In this document: positions 12,694 through 25,177 of the stretch, one piece after another
Layout: every line of letters begins with the position of its first letter
How positions within the stretch are numbered: position 1 is the stretch's first letter
Source of the DNA: Holothuria scabra
Lineage: Eukaryota > Echinodermata > Holothuroidea > Aspidochirotida > Holothuriidae
NCBI GenBank assembly: GCA_037179385.1
Contig: CM074187.1
Coordinates: 47,898,879-47,962,878 of the forward strand
Length of the DNA: 64,000 nt
Reading direction: 5' to 3'
Translations under genes and position numbers: made by a program
Notes under the pieces: generated by a model
What the model was told of the DNA's origin: nothing
What the model saw: only the letters and a program-made list of their open reading frames with translations
The model's database searches: none

Positions 12694-13743
12694 GTATGAG
12701 CCATCTTAAGATTTCTCACTGCTTGAATCCTTCCCCAGCCCCTTCCCCTATGGTCTGGGAAGGACTGGGAGAGGGATCTTTCCAGAAGTCAGTGATGAAA
12801 ATTAGGTAGTTTTTATATATGTGACTCTATATGAAAATGTGAAGAACCTAATAGCTGTGCTTTCTAAGTTACCCCCCACCCTTTTTGCATGAAGATAACA
12901 TTCATTGTTTCCTACCCTTGTATTACTGTATTGTATAATTTAATGGCTTCTTAGCTGTGGTCATGACCTGTGCATATGTCCCATACATATACTGTATATT
13001 ATAAACAGTCCAAGCAAGTGCAGTAGATCTGTTAACACTGTAAATCTTCCACATTCCACTGTCTTGGAGCTTAATACTGTACCAGAATGTGTAAAAGTAA
13101 ACCAGTATTTGACATTTATGGCTGATGTATTAAGTACCCTTGCATTTATTCTGAATATACAAATGAGAGAAGCGCCCTAGGTGACACCCATCACAGACTT
13201 ATATAATGTGCAGCATCTAAAGGGCGCAGACAACATGACTAGCTTGAGGCAACATTAATGTGGTTTGTTAGGCTCCCACAGCAAGAAATGAGGTTCATGC
13301 TGTTTTGTAAGTTCTGACATTGACCGACTTTTTGAAAGTGTCACATGTCACTAATGCTCAGTGGGGCTTCATGCATGCAAATGTGTTTCACCAATGAGAA
13401 GGATGCACTTAAAATATTCAAAAAGCGTACCTGGAAAACTTTGAGAAGAAACAACCGCAATTTTTTGGAAACCTTTTTCCTAAATTTCAGTCAATGATAT
13501 GTGCCTTCAGGTAATGCTGGTAGGGAGTTTTGAGAACTATGTCAAAGCAGCTGGTAATTTTGAAGTTGACAAAGATATTAAAGCTGTGACCATCTAGTTG
13601 GTTTAGTTCCAGATTTTGCAGTGTTCCTGCATGGTGACTTAGTGGTTAAGTGCACACTGCAAGTCCCTAAATTTGTCCATTACTTGAAGTAAAACAAAGT
13701 GGCTATTAATATGTGGATATCTGTCGGTTTTTTACCTTGTCAG

Positions 13744-13896
13744 CAAAGGGCAGTGATGGAACACCTAACCAGTCCCGAAGTTCATCAAAGAAATCCAACG
13801 CATCTAATGGTACACCTTCTAACTGTTCCTTCAAAACAGCAGATCACCTCCATGTGGAGACCACCGCTCAGGCGCCCAGCAAAAAAACCCCAGCAG
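13744..13896 (+). CDS. DGKB: DGK exon: Ser/Thr/Lys-rich linker
   Basis: Acceptor TTTTTTACCTTGTCAG, donor CAG|GTATAA. The exon starts with two bases completing an Ala codon and ends with one base of an Asp codon, so both ends fit the neighbouring exons. It encodes a low-complexity segment (KGSDGTPNQSRSSSKKSNAS, then Thr/Ala-rich sequence ending KKTPA) with no fold, matching the variable, Ser/Thr-rich stretch between the RVH domain and EF hands in DGKB/DGKG. The many Ser/Thr residues beside Lys/Arg are possible phosphorylation sites (inference). It is 153 nt, a multiple of three and phase 1 at both ends, so skipping it would keep the frame. Confidence 0.82.
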
Positions 13897-16800
13897 GTAT
13901 AAATGTGCTTGATTGCATAAATGTGATGCATGATATGAATGAGGAGTGGGGAGGGGGGTGGTAGGGTCGAGCTTTGTCAACTTTTGCAAGGAGGTTTGAA
14001 AGGAAAGCTTTCTGAATTATTCTGCAGGTAAGGCAGTTTGAAACTGCAGCTAATCATTTACAGCCATATAGCTTATGCTTGCAGAATATGAAGCATATCT
14101 AACCTTTTTGACTTTCGCATGAAACCCAATCCCAACCTTCTTGCTTCTTATTAACCATTAATACCTATAGCTAATAGCATCAGGGATAACAGTTTTTGAC
14201 CCTTAAGATGCCCAAAACTGGTGTCATGTTTGGCATTTTCTGAAACAATTTGGCTTGAAATATTGAGAAGAATGATCAAGCAGTTTTTAACCTTTTGGTC
14301 ATTTTCAATGATACAATTTGTTTTTTTTTCCTTCAAACTACATGATATATTTTACTGATTGCTGTAAAGAACATGGCTGTGTTAAAAAATTTTATGAATG
14401 ATTCTTCAGGCTGTCAAATACATTGTATTGAACAAATATTATTAATGACAAGTTTTAGAAAAGAGGTACGTTGAGAACAATTGTAACATTGATCCATATC
14501 ATCAACTTCCAACAAAATTTGGGGTACGTATCATGCATTTGGTACAATTTCAACTGAATTTGGCTTTCAGTTGAGTGGAGGCATCACAGAAAACTGGTAT
14601 CCTTAAACCTCCCAAAGTTTGTTAAAATCTAGTATGCCATGCAAATGCTGTATAAGACAGTCTTTAGATTAAAAAAAAGCAAACCCCTCCTTTAGAATCA
14701 GTAATACATCCCAGCTTGTTTTTCATATATTTAAAAAAAAAGATCAGTGCATTTCCAATGGTAAGACTCCATGGAAGCCTATTCACATTGTTTTGTTGTC
14801 AGTCAGATACACCCAACAGCTGCTGTACATACACTTTATCCTACCTCATCTAGCTGCTTTCATCGCAAAGGACCCAGAAATTGAACTCTAGAAAGTTTTA
14901 AAAATTCTTTGACTGAACTATTCATATTTGCTTGAGATTATGTTTCTTTTTTGAACTGATGACTCATTTTATTCTCCTTCTCCAAGCATCTTTAAATTCC
15001 CATCTTCATCTATTCCTGTATTTGCTTCTCTGATCCCCATGCTCTCTCCTATCTCCAACAACCCACAGAGGAAATCACGAGTCTCCGATCAGCATGCATA
15101 GCACGATGACTGATTCATTCAGCTTCATGCTTGAACAGATCTCTACACTCTTGTCTGAATACACATATGTCAGGTATACCTGTCATTAAAGATGTTTGTA
15201 TTCCCCTGTGGCAACTTCTGGCCATGCGATCTGCCAAACATAGACTCCTTCCCACATTCGCAGAGAAAAAAATTAAATGCTTCAATGAGTTTCGAGGGCG
15301 CCACTTTTTTCAACGGTACTCAATTTTTCAAATGGGAGACAGAGAATGGCCAGGAAAAAAATGTTTAGATATACTGGAATGAATACTTTTCATTCTTTTT
15401 ACAGTTTTTTAAGAGGAAAATTTTGAAATATATCTCCTCCTTTTTCTACAATATCTTTTCCTGTTTATCAACAAAGAGTACCTTTGCTCTTCAAAAAGTC
15501 TTTGAATACTATATTTTTACCTTGCTAACACATTTACTAATCAAATGTAATTTTGCATGTGTATCATATCCATGAAAAATATAACTTGCTGACTATAACA
15601 AAAGGTGCAATATGTATGCATAAAGCAGATTTACCTTATGAGGTAAATGACCTATATATATACATATACTCTTGCCGTGTATTTCCCCTTCATATCCTAA
15701 CTTTGAATGTTTACTACAAATGACCTTTCTGTGATGTCCAGTCATGTCAGTACGTTCTCCCATCATCTCTCCAATGCTGTCACATTATCGTAGCAGATAT
15801 CCGTGTATTATAATCATCATCGTCGTTTTATTGCCGTGGGTTAAAATTCTTTAGCAAGTTAGCAAATTGAGTATGATTGGTATGGGTAACAAATCTTGGT
15901 CATATTATTAACTTCAAGTCTGGTTTGTTACAGTGGCACTGTAAGGAGGGAAGAAAAAGAAATGTATTTGTCACAACCCATAAAAAAATGCAGTGTTAAT
16001 ACCACTGTATGTGAGGTTCATTCTAGGTTCATTCTGCACCTACTGTGCTCAGGTTCACTCTGAGATCATTTTTGACTTGTTGCAAGTTTTACCGTGATTT
16101 GAATACTTTACAGAGAGAAAAGCCACCATTAAATCTTTTTGGGGGTTGTTGAGTCATCCTACTTAAAATTCCTTTCTCTCACCAAAATGTTTCTTACGGT
16201 TAGCTCAGTGGTTGGTTATACCTTTACAAATGTTATGTTTTAGTTACAGATAATCAAAAGAAAAGGTAGTATGCATATATACACACACATTGTTTTATGC
16301 AGGGATCATTGTAAGTACTTTTTTATATTCATTCTAAGCTCATTATTTACCTACTGTAGGTTAAGATAACATTCATGAAAATACATTTTCTTGACCTAGA
16401 TTTAACCCAATCCCCACCCTCACCCCTGAAAATAATGATTTAGTAAATGGTAATAAAAGTGTTTACACAGTTGCAATCTTGTTAGATTAGCCTCTCTACC
16501 TAATGCAGGAATCCATTTTAGTGTCATTCTTTACCTTTGGAATGCAAAATATAAGTAGAAAAATGTGTTCAATACTCATAGCATCATAGCTATAAAATGT
16601 AAGGGTTATTGTTGCTCCATTACTACTATATATTATTTATGTGCATGGTTTTTTCATTGACCATAGAGTTGTAATTTTTGTGGAAGGTTATGTGATAGGA
16701 CATTGTTGTTATCGTCTTTATGCAATCTGGTGCCACATATGCTACTCTACCTTCTGATGTAATTTATATGTTAAAATGTTTTTCATATTTAAGAAGCTAA

Positions 16801-16989
16801 GAAAATCAGCATCAGTTAGGGGGAGAGCCCTTAGCCAAATGCCTTCCTCCTCCCCAGGCGAAGTTATTGATTTTATACTTCCTTTTGGCTTCCCCTCTGT
16901 ATTCCTTAAAGGGCTTATTGAGTTGATAACTTAATAAGGGTGCTAAACGGTCATTACAATATGACAATGCTGATAGTTAACATAATAAG

Positions 16990-17337
16990 TTAAAGGGGCA
17001 ATATTGCATTTAAAATGCTCCAACATAGCATTAAAATTTATAGCTCTAGTAATTTCCAAATCATTTGGTCTAAATGATAAACCCCAGCAATAGCTTCATC
17101 TCAAAATATTATGCACAAGAAGAGTTATGGAAGTTGCATCTTTTGAAATGTTGAAAGTTTGGGTGAACAAATTATTCTTGAGCAAGAAGCAACTGAATTT
17201 CTATCTGAGGAAAACTTATCTTTCTTGAAAAGAAGGCTACCATACTGTTTTATTTGTAATTATTTATCAGTCTTTGCCAATATTGGTTTTAAAAGGATGA
17301 AATTTCCTTGTAAAACAAACACAATATTTCCCCTTAA
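16990..17337 (+). mobile_element. MITE family C, copy 2
   Basis: This better-preserved copy begins TTAAAGGGGCAATATTG and ends CAATATTTCCCCTTAA, a clear terminal inverted repeat bounded by TTAA. The body matches 12344-12693 along its whole length. TTAA at the ends suggests insertion into TTAA, as in the piggyBac superfamily (inference). Confidence 0.85.
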
Positions 17338-18189
17338 GTTTCATATCTAATAGTCAGGGAAAAAGTTAAATTTTTAATTTTGTGATCTCCTAATTTGTAA
17401 CAGTTTTGTGTGTAATTTGAAAAAGTTTCTGGTCACAGATTTTTGAAGACTAAATTGAACTGTGAAGTACTCACTCATAAAATAGTTATTGTACAATATG
17501 TAGTTTTACCATTTACCATTGGCATGTGAAGAAAACTTATTCAGGTTTAAAAAAAATTGTTGAATTTGATGAACCATTTCAATGAACTGCTTGTAGTGTC
17601 TGTAATCAATCTGCTGCAAAGTTAATAGGACGGTGAATGACATCATTATAGAGGGTATCCCTACTTTCATCCCCTCACATTGTTGCTACTCTGGAATAAA
17701 GATGCAATTTTTGAAAAAAGCGAACAAGTCGCAGGTTCTTTATACATCAAGTTGGCTCTTCATTCATGGAGACAAATGCCATTAAGAGTTTGCAATTTAA
17801 TGGTTGAGGTACGTCAAAGATATTGAATAGTTTCTGCTTGATTTACATGCAGCTGTACTTCTTATGTTTTAGGTTAGATAAGTAATGGCCTTGTAATTAG
17901 AGCCATCCAATATTTTTTCGGTTTTGTTTAAATCTTTTTGTTGAGCTGTTTAAATTTAAAAGAAAAAAAGAAAAACTTTAAAAGAGGAGGTTACACTGTT
18001 TACTTGACAAAGCTAGCCATGATGATGGTAAAGTTATACGTTGGCACAATACCAGTGTAATCAGCTGCAGCAGGTGTGTTTCTCACGCCATCTTCATTTT
18101 TAATGCAACAAGACTCACTACAACAAGATGTCTCATCATAAAAGCTCTGTCGCATGCTTTTCTTGAAGATGATGGAACATGTTTGATCA

Positions 18190-18335
18190 CTGAAAGGCAG
18201 TCATTTGTCACCATAAACTTCAGTCTTATCTGGTCACTCTATCCAAATTCTCAGGTGACACTGCTGTTTAATTGATATTAAATTAAAAAAAATGCAGAGT
18301 AGCTCATATTACACAGTGTGCACTGACTAGTGCAG
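18190..18335 (+). mobile_element. MITE family B, partial copy
   Basis: It starts GAAAGGCAGTCATTTGTCACCATAAACT, like the left end of family B at 39017, and has ATGCAGAGTAGCTCATATTACACAGTG followed by GCACTGACTAG. The right half is absent. Confidence 0.55.
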
Positions 18336-18707
18336 TGATTATAAGCTCTTGGAATGATTGCGATTAGCAACTGGGAGATCTGGTGTTAGATTCTTGGCTG
18401 GGTCAAAGTAAGATGAGTTTTTTCATCCAAGAGCAATCTTCAAAGAGCAATCTCATTTGGACTACTATCAAAAAAGACCCAAGTGTGTTGAGTTGATTTC
18501 CACCCAAGTCTAGTTGTATTTCACAAGCTACATGATTATCTGACATTGGTGGTTGCTTTAAGAGCAAGACCCCAATTTGAAGTTGATTGAACAAAATGAA
18601 TGAGATAAAAATTGCAAATACAAATTGTGATCTGATTTTCCAAATTCCAATTTTAAACGTCAAATATGCTCACCCCAAACAGTTCCAGTTATCCTGACCT
18701 ACTTACT

Positions 18708-18981
18708 AAAAAGGCATGCAAGATCACTCACCCCTAATTGAAGTAATGTAGTAGACTGTCATGTTCCATGATTGGCCCTTAAGAGTCCTGTGACGACATT
18801 TTTCTCATCGAATGTGAAATTTGTTTGAAGTACAGTAACTGCTTGGTTAACTGGGGATATGTTATGAATATTAATATTAAGTCAAAATATAATGGAAAAT
18901 ACTATGAAGAGAAAACAGAAGAAAATATAATTAGCTATTGTTTCGAAAAGTTTGGGACCACTGCATCTCTTGACCTTTTTA
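18708..18981 (+). mobile_element. MITE family A, copy 2 (diverged)
   Basis: It carries GTAGTAGACTGTCATGTTCC, TGATTGGCCC, AGAGTCCTGTGACGACATTTTTCTC and a diverged right half with TTTGGGACCACTGCATCTCTTGACC. Both ends have decayed. The 73-codon open frame at 18825-19046 is mostly this repeat. Confidence 0.7.
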
Positions 18982-19330
18982 ATATCGTGAAACAATTTTC
19001 AAGGCCTGATTATAAGGAAATGTTTGGGATATGGATTTACCATTAACATTTATTGAATGCAATGATACATGCCATGTTGGTGCATTGTGAACACAATACC
19101 CCTTCAAGCAATTGTTTCCTGTATTTTTAGAGACTGTAACTTATAAAAATGCATGCTGATCTTAGGTAAGGTAATACATTTTACAGATAGGTGCGGCAAG
19201 GGCATGTCTGATATTTAAAGAAATATTCAAGTTGTTCATTGGACAAGTTTGATCCAAATAAGAGAGTTCCAAAATTTGTTTTGGTAGTTGTTTACATGTG
19301 CTCATCCTCCAAATTATTGGGTAAGGTTAT

Positions 19331-19553
19331 GTTAGATGGAGTTTTATGGCCCAGTTTTCAACCAGTTGGTTCAAGTCGAGCCAGCCATGGCCTTCTTTCC
19401 AATTGTGGCTCACTGACTTGTTTTTCCTACTCCATTGCTTATGCTGACCACCAAGCACAATGGTAGTAGTTTCTATTTTTAAAGTCTTTGGTATGACCCG
19501 GCTAGGACCCAACCTTCAGAATGCAAGTCTGATGCTCTAACCACTTGACCATG
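19331..19553 (-). mobile_element. tRNA-derived SINE copy (antisense)
   Basis: It begins GTTAGATGGAGTTTTATGG (the complement of the SINE tail region) and continues CCAGTTTTCAACCAGTTGG, TTGTGGCTCACTGACTTG, ACTCCATTGCTTATGCTGA and CTTTGGTATGACC. It ends with the complement of the tRNA-like head, CAAGTCTGATGCTCTAACC followed by ACTTGACCATG. It is one of the best full-length copies. Confidence 0.8.
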
Positions 19554-20087
19554 TACATCATTGGGATAAAAAAAAAAAACCAACCCCACATCTACAGTAC
19601 AACAACAGGTGTTCCAAAATTATAATATACATAAACATGAATATCTGGTTACGTCATTCTGTCTTAATGCAACCATAACATAAGGAGGAATCAAAAGTGT
19701 GGTTCTGTACAGTGGGACTGCATGTGTTGAAACTGCCATTCTGGTGCCAAAATATGCATTTCAATCTGCCATAAAGTAGGGCTGAGTTCCTATTTTCGTT
19801 TGGGTTGACTATTCAGATAAATGCTTAGTGTTTTGCGCATTCATTGCACATAAAAACAAGAGAACCCGGTACACTATGTTCTGAGCACTGTTTGCGTATC
19901 CCTTACTGAGCCTCACGACTTTGTGCACCAACCAGTTATGGAACTGGCATACTGAGGGTGATCACTTGATTGTCCAAATGACAATGGAAACGATAGACAA
20001 ACAATTTTCTTTGATGTTTCTACCATGGAAACAATCTCTTTTTTACTCTATTTTTTTTAATTTCTGTGTCAATGACAAATGGGATGT

Positions 20088-20431
20088 CAGGGTTTCTGTC
20101 AGAGGGGGAAAAGGGGGGATTTGTCCCCCCCCTTTTCAGAAGAAGGTGAGTAAAATCCCCTCCCCCCCCTTTTCATTTCCATAAAAATTTGAAAATTGTT
20201 AATACGTTGGTTTCTTACTTAAAAAGATGACACTTTTGCAGCAGTGTTTGAACTTACACAAATAAATGACCTTTAAAACCTTCAAATTGCACCTTACAGG
20301 GGCCTTGAAGCAAGCTTTGTCCCCCTGAAACTACTTATAACTTCACCCTAGGACAGCATCAATTTTGACTCGGGGGTTTGGCAGTAAAAATCCCCCCTCC
20401 CCCTTTTTTGTGTTTCTGGCGGGAAAACCTG
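20088..20431 (+). mobile_element. G/C-run inverted-repeat element, copy 1
   Basis: It begins CAGGGTTTCTGTCAGAGGGGG and ends TTTCTGGCGGGAAAACCTG, imperfect inverted repeats. The inside has long C and G runs and shares CATTTCCATAAAAA, TTTTGCAGCAGTGTTTGAAC, TTACACAAATAAAT and CTTCAAATTGCACCTTA with 52246-52600. It has no coding potential. Confidence 0.75.
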
Positions 20432-23400
20432 ATAGGATGTGTACCATTGTAAAAAGACTGCTTCCAAATCTAAAGAGAGCTAGCTTTGACATGTTTTCTT
20501 GCTGATGTAGTGAACTAGTCAATTGCGAATTAAATCCGCTTTTCGGACAGTGGACAACCTCAGAGAGAAAGAGGTTGTCGGATGCAATTTTTACCTGTCA
20601 TGCACGATCTGACGAGTGCTAAATTTTAGCCCTTCAGGGCATGATCATTGTGTACATTTTGATGTTTTTGTTCTGTGTTTTATGTCAACTTATTTGTTTC
20701 ACTAACCATATTTCCATGATGACGTAATATACCACTTAACCAAACTTAAAGGAATAAAATATCAACCGCTTTCCTTCAGTCATATTTACTCGATTGCATC
20801 AATTTCATCTTTGATATAAACACGTCATTGGTCTGTTGAGCATTTGTAGGTGTATCTTCCCTTTAATACTTGTGCATGCCTAACTTTGATCATACGTCCC
20901 ATCTGCTTTCCTGTGGAATATGATCTTTTATTAATATTGACATGTGGCACTCATTATATCAACAACACTGCTTAGGATGATTTCGTTAAAGATATCTTAC
21001 CTTCATACTTCTGGCGGTTGTCTCATTTACGACTTACCGGGACAAGTATGCGACATATGAATGGATGCTGTTGTGACAGCTGGTTTGTTGGGATTTGAAC
21101 CCACCTAGATTAATGCACCCTATCTACCAGTAGGGGGTGTTAATTCTTTTGTAAATAAAACTACTGTTAAACAATGAGTAATTCAAATTGCTTTGTGTTT
21201 AGTTTAAATCTAACTATGTATTGTTTACCCTCAGCAATTCGATAAGGATCATATGTTGCTAAACAATTTTATATCTATTAAATCTTTAATGTAATACCAA
21301 GCATGGATATCAGCTGTTATGCACTAATGCTATCATTACAACATTAGTATGTTTGAATCAACTGCGAGACATGTTTTGGCAACTAGGTGAGAGGCAAGTG
21401 TTAGGAATCATTCACCTTTGCTATTTAAACGGTCCAAACGAAATGTTAGCTTTACAGGAAAACTTCATATTTTAAAAAACCCAATTGTATAAGTATAGAA
21501 TGATAGATAGTTTTAAGTAAGGCTGGATTGTGACCTTGTTTGCATGAAGTAAGGTCATTTCTGAGAGAAACTCTGTGATTTATTGCTCAATAATCATTTG
21601 TGTGTACCCAAACTTTAATATTTCCAAAAGATTGGCAATGATCCATGTTTGGAATAAACTGCACCTTTGCTGATCATTGTTGGTGAATAATCTGTCAAGA
21701 CTCTAAAGTTGGCAAAATACAGCGAGATGACTTTGCCCCTCAGATTGTCCTGTCCCCCAGTTGCCCTTCCCCCAAGTTAGGAGCTAGATAAACCAAAAAT
21801 ATACATAGGATACCTCTGCTGAGAGTAAATTTTCTTCCAGAGATGTGCTACAACCTCTGAACTTCTTGGGGCTTTGTCCCCTGAGCCCCTCTTGCAGGAG
21901 ATGTTCCTCATTGGGTTTTGTTCTGCATGCACAGATTTTGTGCCCCCTGTCATTTTCCTTTGCGTACTGTAGTTTGCTCCCCCTCCCAGTTTTGACATGA
22001 TGGTAATGTCATTCCCTTATCATCCGTTGACAAGTTTGGAGTTGAAACAGTTATGAGTCAAAAATTGTAGGGAAAAACAGTTAATTCCTATTGCTATAAA
22101 AGTTTGCATTCCTCTACAAATGTGGGAAAACATTATTTTCATCTTTTTGAAAATTACTGACGGTCTGTTTAAGAACAACTGGTTTCAGTCTAACCAAGCA
22201 CATTGAAGGAACCTCATTTACCGGTGGCTAGAAGTGGTAGAATTCCCCTGAAAGCATTTATAGCCAAGTTTGTATTCTCACTATCACAGCCAAGCATCAT
22301 TGCTTCCAGAATTTGTGCTGTGATAACATCTTAAATTTTCCACATAATTTGCAGTTTTTTATGAATTCAGTTTTCCATTTTCAATTTGTGAACATATTCC
22401 ACAAGCAGTTTCATGAACTGATATCTCCTTGTTTTGCTATTATAGTATTAAGATGCATTGCCATGTGAATGTCATCACATTAATGTGCATCTAATTTTAA
22501 TGGGTCTGAAAGTAATGTTACCTATTTGGAAGCAAGCAATTATGCTCCTAATCAACCTATTATGCTCATACTTACCTCTCTTATAACTGCTAATGGACAG
22601 TCCATTTATTTTGGAATGATCTTCTGCAGCAGCGCTATGGCACCTCCCATAGTAAGATATCCTTACTCTTCCTGACAAAAAAAACTTATCAGCTTTTAAT
22701 TTTTTGTACCAATTAACAATGTTACAGCTTGCCACTGCTGTTTATTTGAAAAAAGCACCCACCACAAAGTATAAATTTTTTCTGAAGTTTCTCCCTTTGA
22801 GGAAAGTGAAACATTTGTGTTGGTACATTCTGTGATTGAGAAAATGGAAAATGTGGAATTATTGAAACAATGGGATTTTTTAATTTGGATAGGATGAATA
22901 AGAAATATTGGATTTTCACCCTTGATCCACTGATAGCCTTTTTAAAATACAAAAGGCCATTTCACTCTTCATTTCCCTTCCTAAGGACACTTTGAACCAT
23001 CAAATGTGTACAACACCTTCGTTGAATGTGTGATCTAAAGTATGTCTGATTTTAAGTGTGAAACAATTGCCTGTAAAACGAATGCCACCCTTTTAGGACT
23101 GCAATTATCCTTGACAAGTTTCAAGTTGGAAATTAAAGCCAGTGACAACCAATGAACAGTTCTAATTGTTTATGCTGTGTTTTATTTAAAATTGTATCCT
23201 TACAAAGGTCATCTTTACCTTAGTTGAACCTCCTCAAAGGTTCATTTTATCACTTTGGGTTTTATTGATACTTCTAAAAGTAAAAGTGGGGAGGTCTGGA
23301 ATTTATCAACTCGTCTGATTGGCTTGGTATGACAAGTGTATGAGGTTAACAGTAATCAGGGCACAGAGAATAATAAACCTGAAATGTTCTCAATGGTTAC

Positions 23401-23696
23401 TTTCATGTTTGCATGAGAACAAAACCTTTTGCTTTTCCTTCTTCCCCTTCAAGTTTAGAGGGTATTATCAAACCGAAACTTTGTAACAGGTTTAGCTCTC
23501 AATAAGCATTGAATACAACTTGTCACAGTGGCTATAAGCAGCAGGTATAGTAGTACTAAGTAAGCTTTGTGTCATTGATTTTCATATTTGTGTGAGTGTA
23601 TCAAGCCCCATAACAAGAATGAAGTGTGACTATCTCTAAACAGGTGGAGATGTTTATGAACTCTAAAAAGCGACCTGCATAATCATTCTTCTTTAG

Positions 23697-23921
23697 ATAC
23701 TAATGGGAACTACCGCAAGAATATCCTCTTAAAATCTTTTATGCGGAAAAAGAAGAAAAAGTCTACCAATGCAATAAACCGACAGGCACAGAGCATGGAT
23801 GATATTAGAGTGATGCGGGAAGAGGCGTATCCAGATGTCGGGAATCAGGTGGTGTACATGAAAGATATCGTCTGCTACCTTTCTCTGTTAGAGGGTGGCA
23901 AACCAGAAGATAAATTAGAGT
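23697..23921 (+). CDS. DGKB: DGK exon: polybasic linker to EF-hand lead-in
   Basis: Acceptor TTCTTCTTTAG, donor GAGT|GTAAGT. The first two bases complete an Asp codon with the previous exon. The encoded segment has NGNYRKN, then a polybasic patch FMRKKKKKS, then after a variable stretch [20 protein letters not shown] and EDKLE. The last part matches the invariant DGK lead-in to EF hand 1 ([23 protein letters not shown] in DGKB, from memory). The exon ends with T, the first base of a Phe codon finished by the next exon. The polybasic patch is not a feature I recall from vertebrate type I DGKs and could bind acidic lipids or act as a nuclear signal (inference). Confidence 0.95.
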
Positions 23922-24131
23922 GTAAGTAGTCTTAATTTAATATTTAGTACAACCTCCCAAAATTTTATTTTCTTTTTTAAAAAAATAAATCATTTTTTTC
24001 TGTGCTAATGGAAGAATTTTTGTGGCTCTCCTTAAAAAAATGGGCAGTGATTGAAAGGGTAGCAATGTCAGATTTAGAGCATGTGGGAAAAAGACTGCTC
24101 TTGGCTGGGGAACACTTCTATTTTCTCTCTA

Positions 24132-24322
24132 CAATCCTGGACAAAAATGATGGGACAATTTGGCACAAATGCAGGAAAATTGACCAAATACTTTTGCTGG
24201 TCTTCCAGATTCCCCTCTCCCCCCCCCCCCCTATTTCAATGTTGCCCAAACCAAAAGTTAAAAGAATTTCAACATTGAAAGGGGGAGCGGGGGGCTGTCC
24301 CATGTATTTTTGGCCAGGATTG
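24132..24322. mobile_element. Tc1/mariner-type MITE flanked by TA
   Basis: The left end is CAATCCTGGACAAAAATGAT and the right end TTTTTGGCCAGGATTG. The outer 16 bases are inverted with one mismatch, and each end is directly flanked by TA. The 191-bp body has no coding potential and includes a long C run. TA flanks and short inverted ends are typical of Tc1/mariner-derived MITEs. Confidence 0.8.
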
Positions 24323-24973
24323 TAGCTAGAAACTCTGTGTTCCCACATTCATTACACTCTTCTTTTGTATAAGAGAACCAAATGAAGTTTTCTCTTAAAA
24401 TATCCATATTTCTCTTTGAATAACAAATTTTGTTGCAAGAAGCTTCCTCCACTATATCTAATTCCACCAGTGAGTGTGTGTTTGATGAGGAATTGGCTCT
24501 TTCCACCATATACCTCTTCGAAGAATACACGATATATAGCTGCAAGTTAACAAGATATATGGAGTGCTTCCACAATTACTGATGTCACAATTGGTAAGCC
24601 ATGCCCACTGCTGGGCAAAAATAAACAGTGTTTCAGTACAACAGTCACATGTGGGTCATCAGCTGCTTCTCAGTTAGGTACACTAGCTACCTTACTACAC
24701 TAGTTTTTGCCTGTCAAAAGGGGTGGAGCTTGTGATGTCAGTAAGAAGAGCACTCTATCGCTAGGTTAATGTTGTTATGATCATGAATATTCATATTGTC
24801 TATAGCATCCCTGAAAGTAATTACGAATTTCCCCATACTTCAAAATATACAATTGGGAAAAAATACTTTGACACAAAAAGTTTATTATATCACTCAGAGT
24901 GGTCTGTTACCAATCAATTTGTAGATTATTAAGTTTTGTACCCAAACAGTTTACACACTAAATATGCCTTTGA

Positions 24974-25177
24974 GCCTTTGAGCAGGTTCAAGCCCTGGCT
25001 GGGGCGTATACAGAAGACATGAAAAACAGAACGTACTGCCATTGTGCTCGGTGCTCTGCATGAGCAATTGAGTACTGAAAACAAGCAAGTGAGCCACAAC
25101 TAGAAAAAAGGATGTGGCAGGCTTGACTTGAACCAGTTCATTGGAAACTGGGTTGTAAAACTCCCATCTACTAACTT
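24974..25177 (+). mobile_element. tRNA-derived SINE copy
   Basis: It has AGCAGGTTCAAGCCC (B-box-like), ACAGAACGTACTGCCATTGTG, GTGAGCCACAACTAGAAAAAAGG, TTGACTTGAACCAGTTC and GGAAACTGGG, ending in ATCTACTAACTT. The tRNA-like A-box part is largely gone. Confidence 0.7.

Larger units (their letters stand above)
6393..13743 (+). other. 7.4 kb intron with several MITEs
   Basis: It holds MITE family B (6613-6824), MITE family A (9821-10080), a dispersed repeat with a pyrimidine run (11345-11495) and MITE family C (12344-12693). The small AT-rich palindrome near 9452-9487 is probably compositional. The many open frames of 60-96 codons have no recognisable domains. No conserved exon was seen; the flanking exons join in phase without one. 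Confidence 0.7.
13897..23696 (+). other. 9.8 kb intron with MITEs and a SINE
   Basis: It contains MITE C copy 2 (16990-17337), a partial MITE B (18190-18335), MITE A copy 2 (18708-18981), an antisense SINE (19331-19553) and a G/C-run element (20088-20431). Near 21086-21125 there is a reverse-strand tRNA-like B-box remnant but no cloverleaf. Stretches 14000-16900 and 21200-23600 show nothing I can name. A weak exon-like segment at 15074-15150 does not fit the phase. Confidence 0.65.

Noticed and set aside
15074..15150. Exon-like segment with acceptor CAACAACCCACAG and an open frame (GNHESPISMHSTMTDS then FSF)
   Set aside because: No donor gives the phase-1 end needed, and the flanking exons 13744-13896 and 23697-23921 already join in phase (G plus AT gives Asp).
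21086..21125. Reverse-strand tRNA-like B box (GGGTTCAAATCCC)
   Set aside because: No cloverleaf can be built around it and the A-box spacing is wrong; probably a decayed SINE fragment.
24002..24575. Overlapping open frames of 65-107 codons on both strands
   Set aside because: They run through the 24132-24322 MITE and its C run; no domain is seen.
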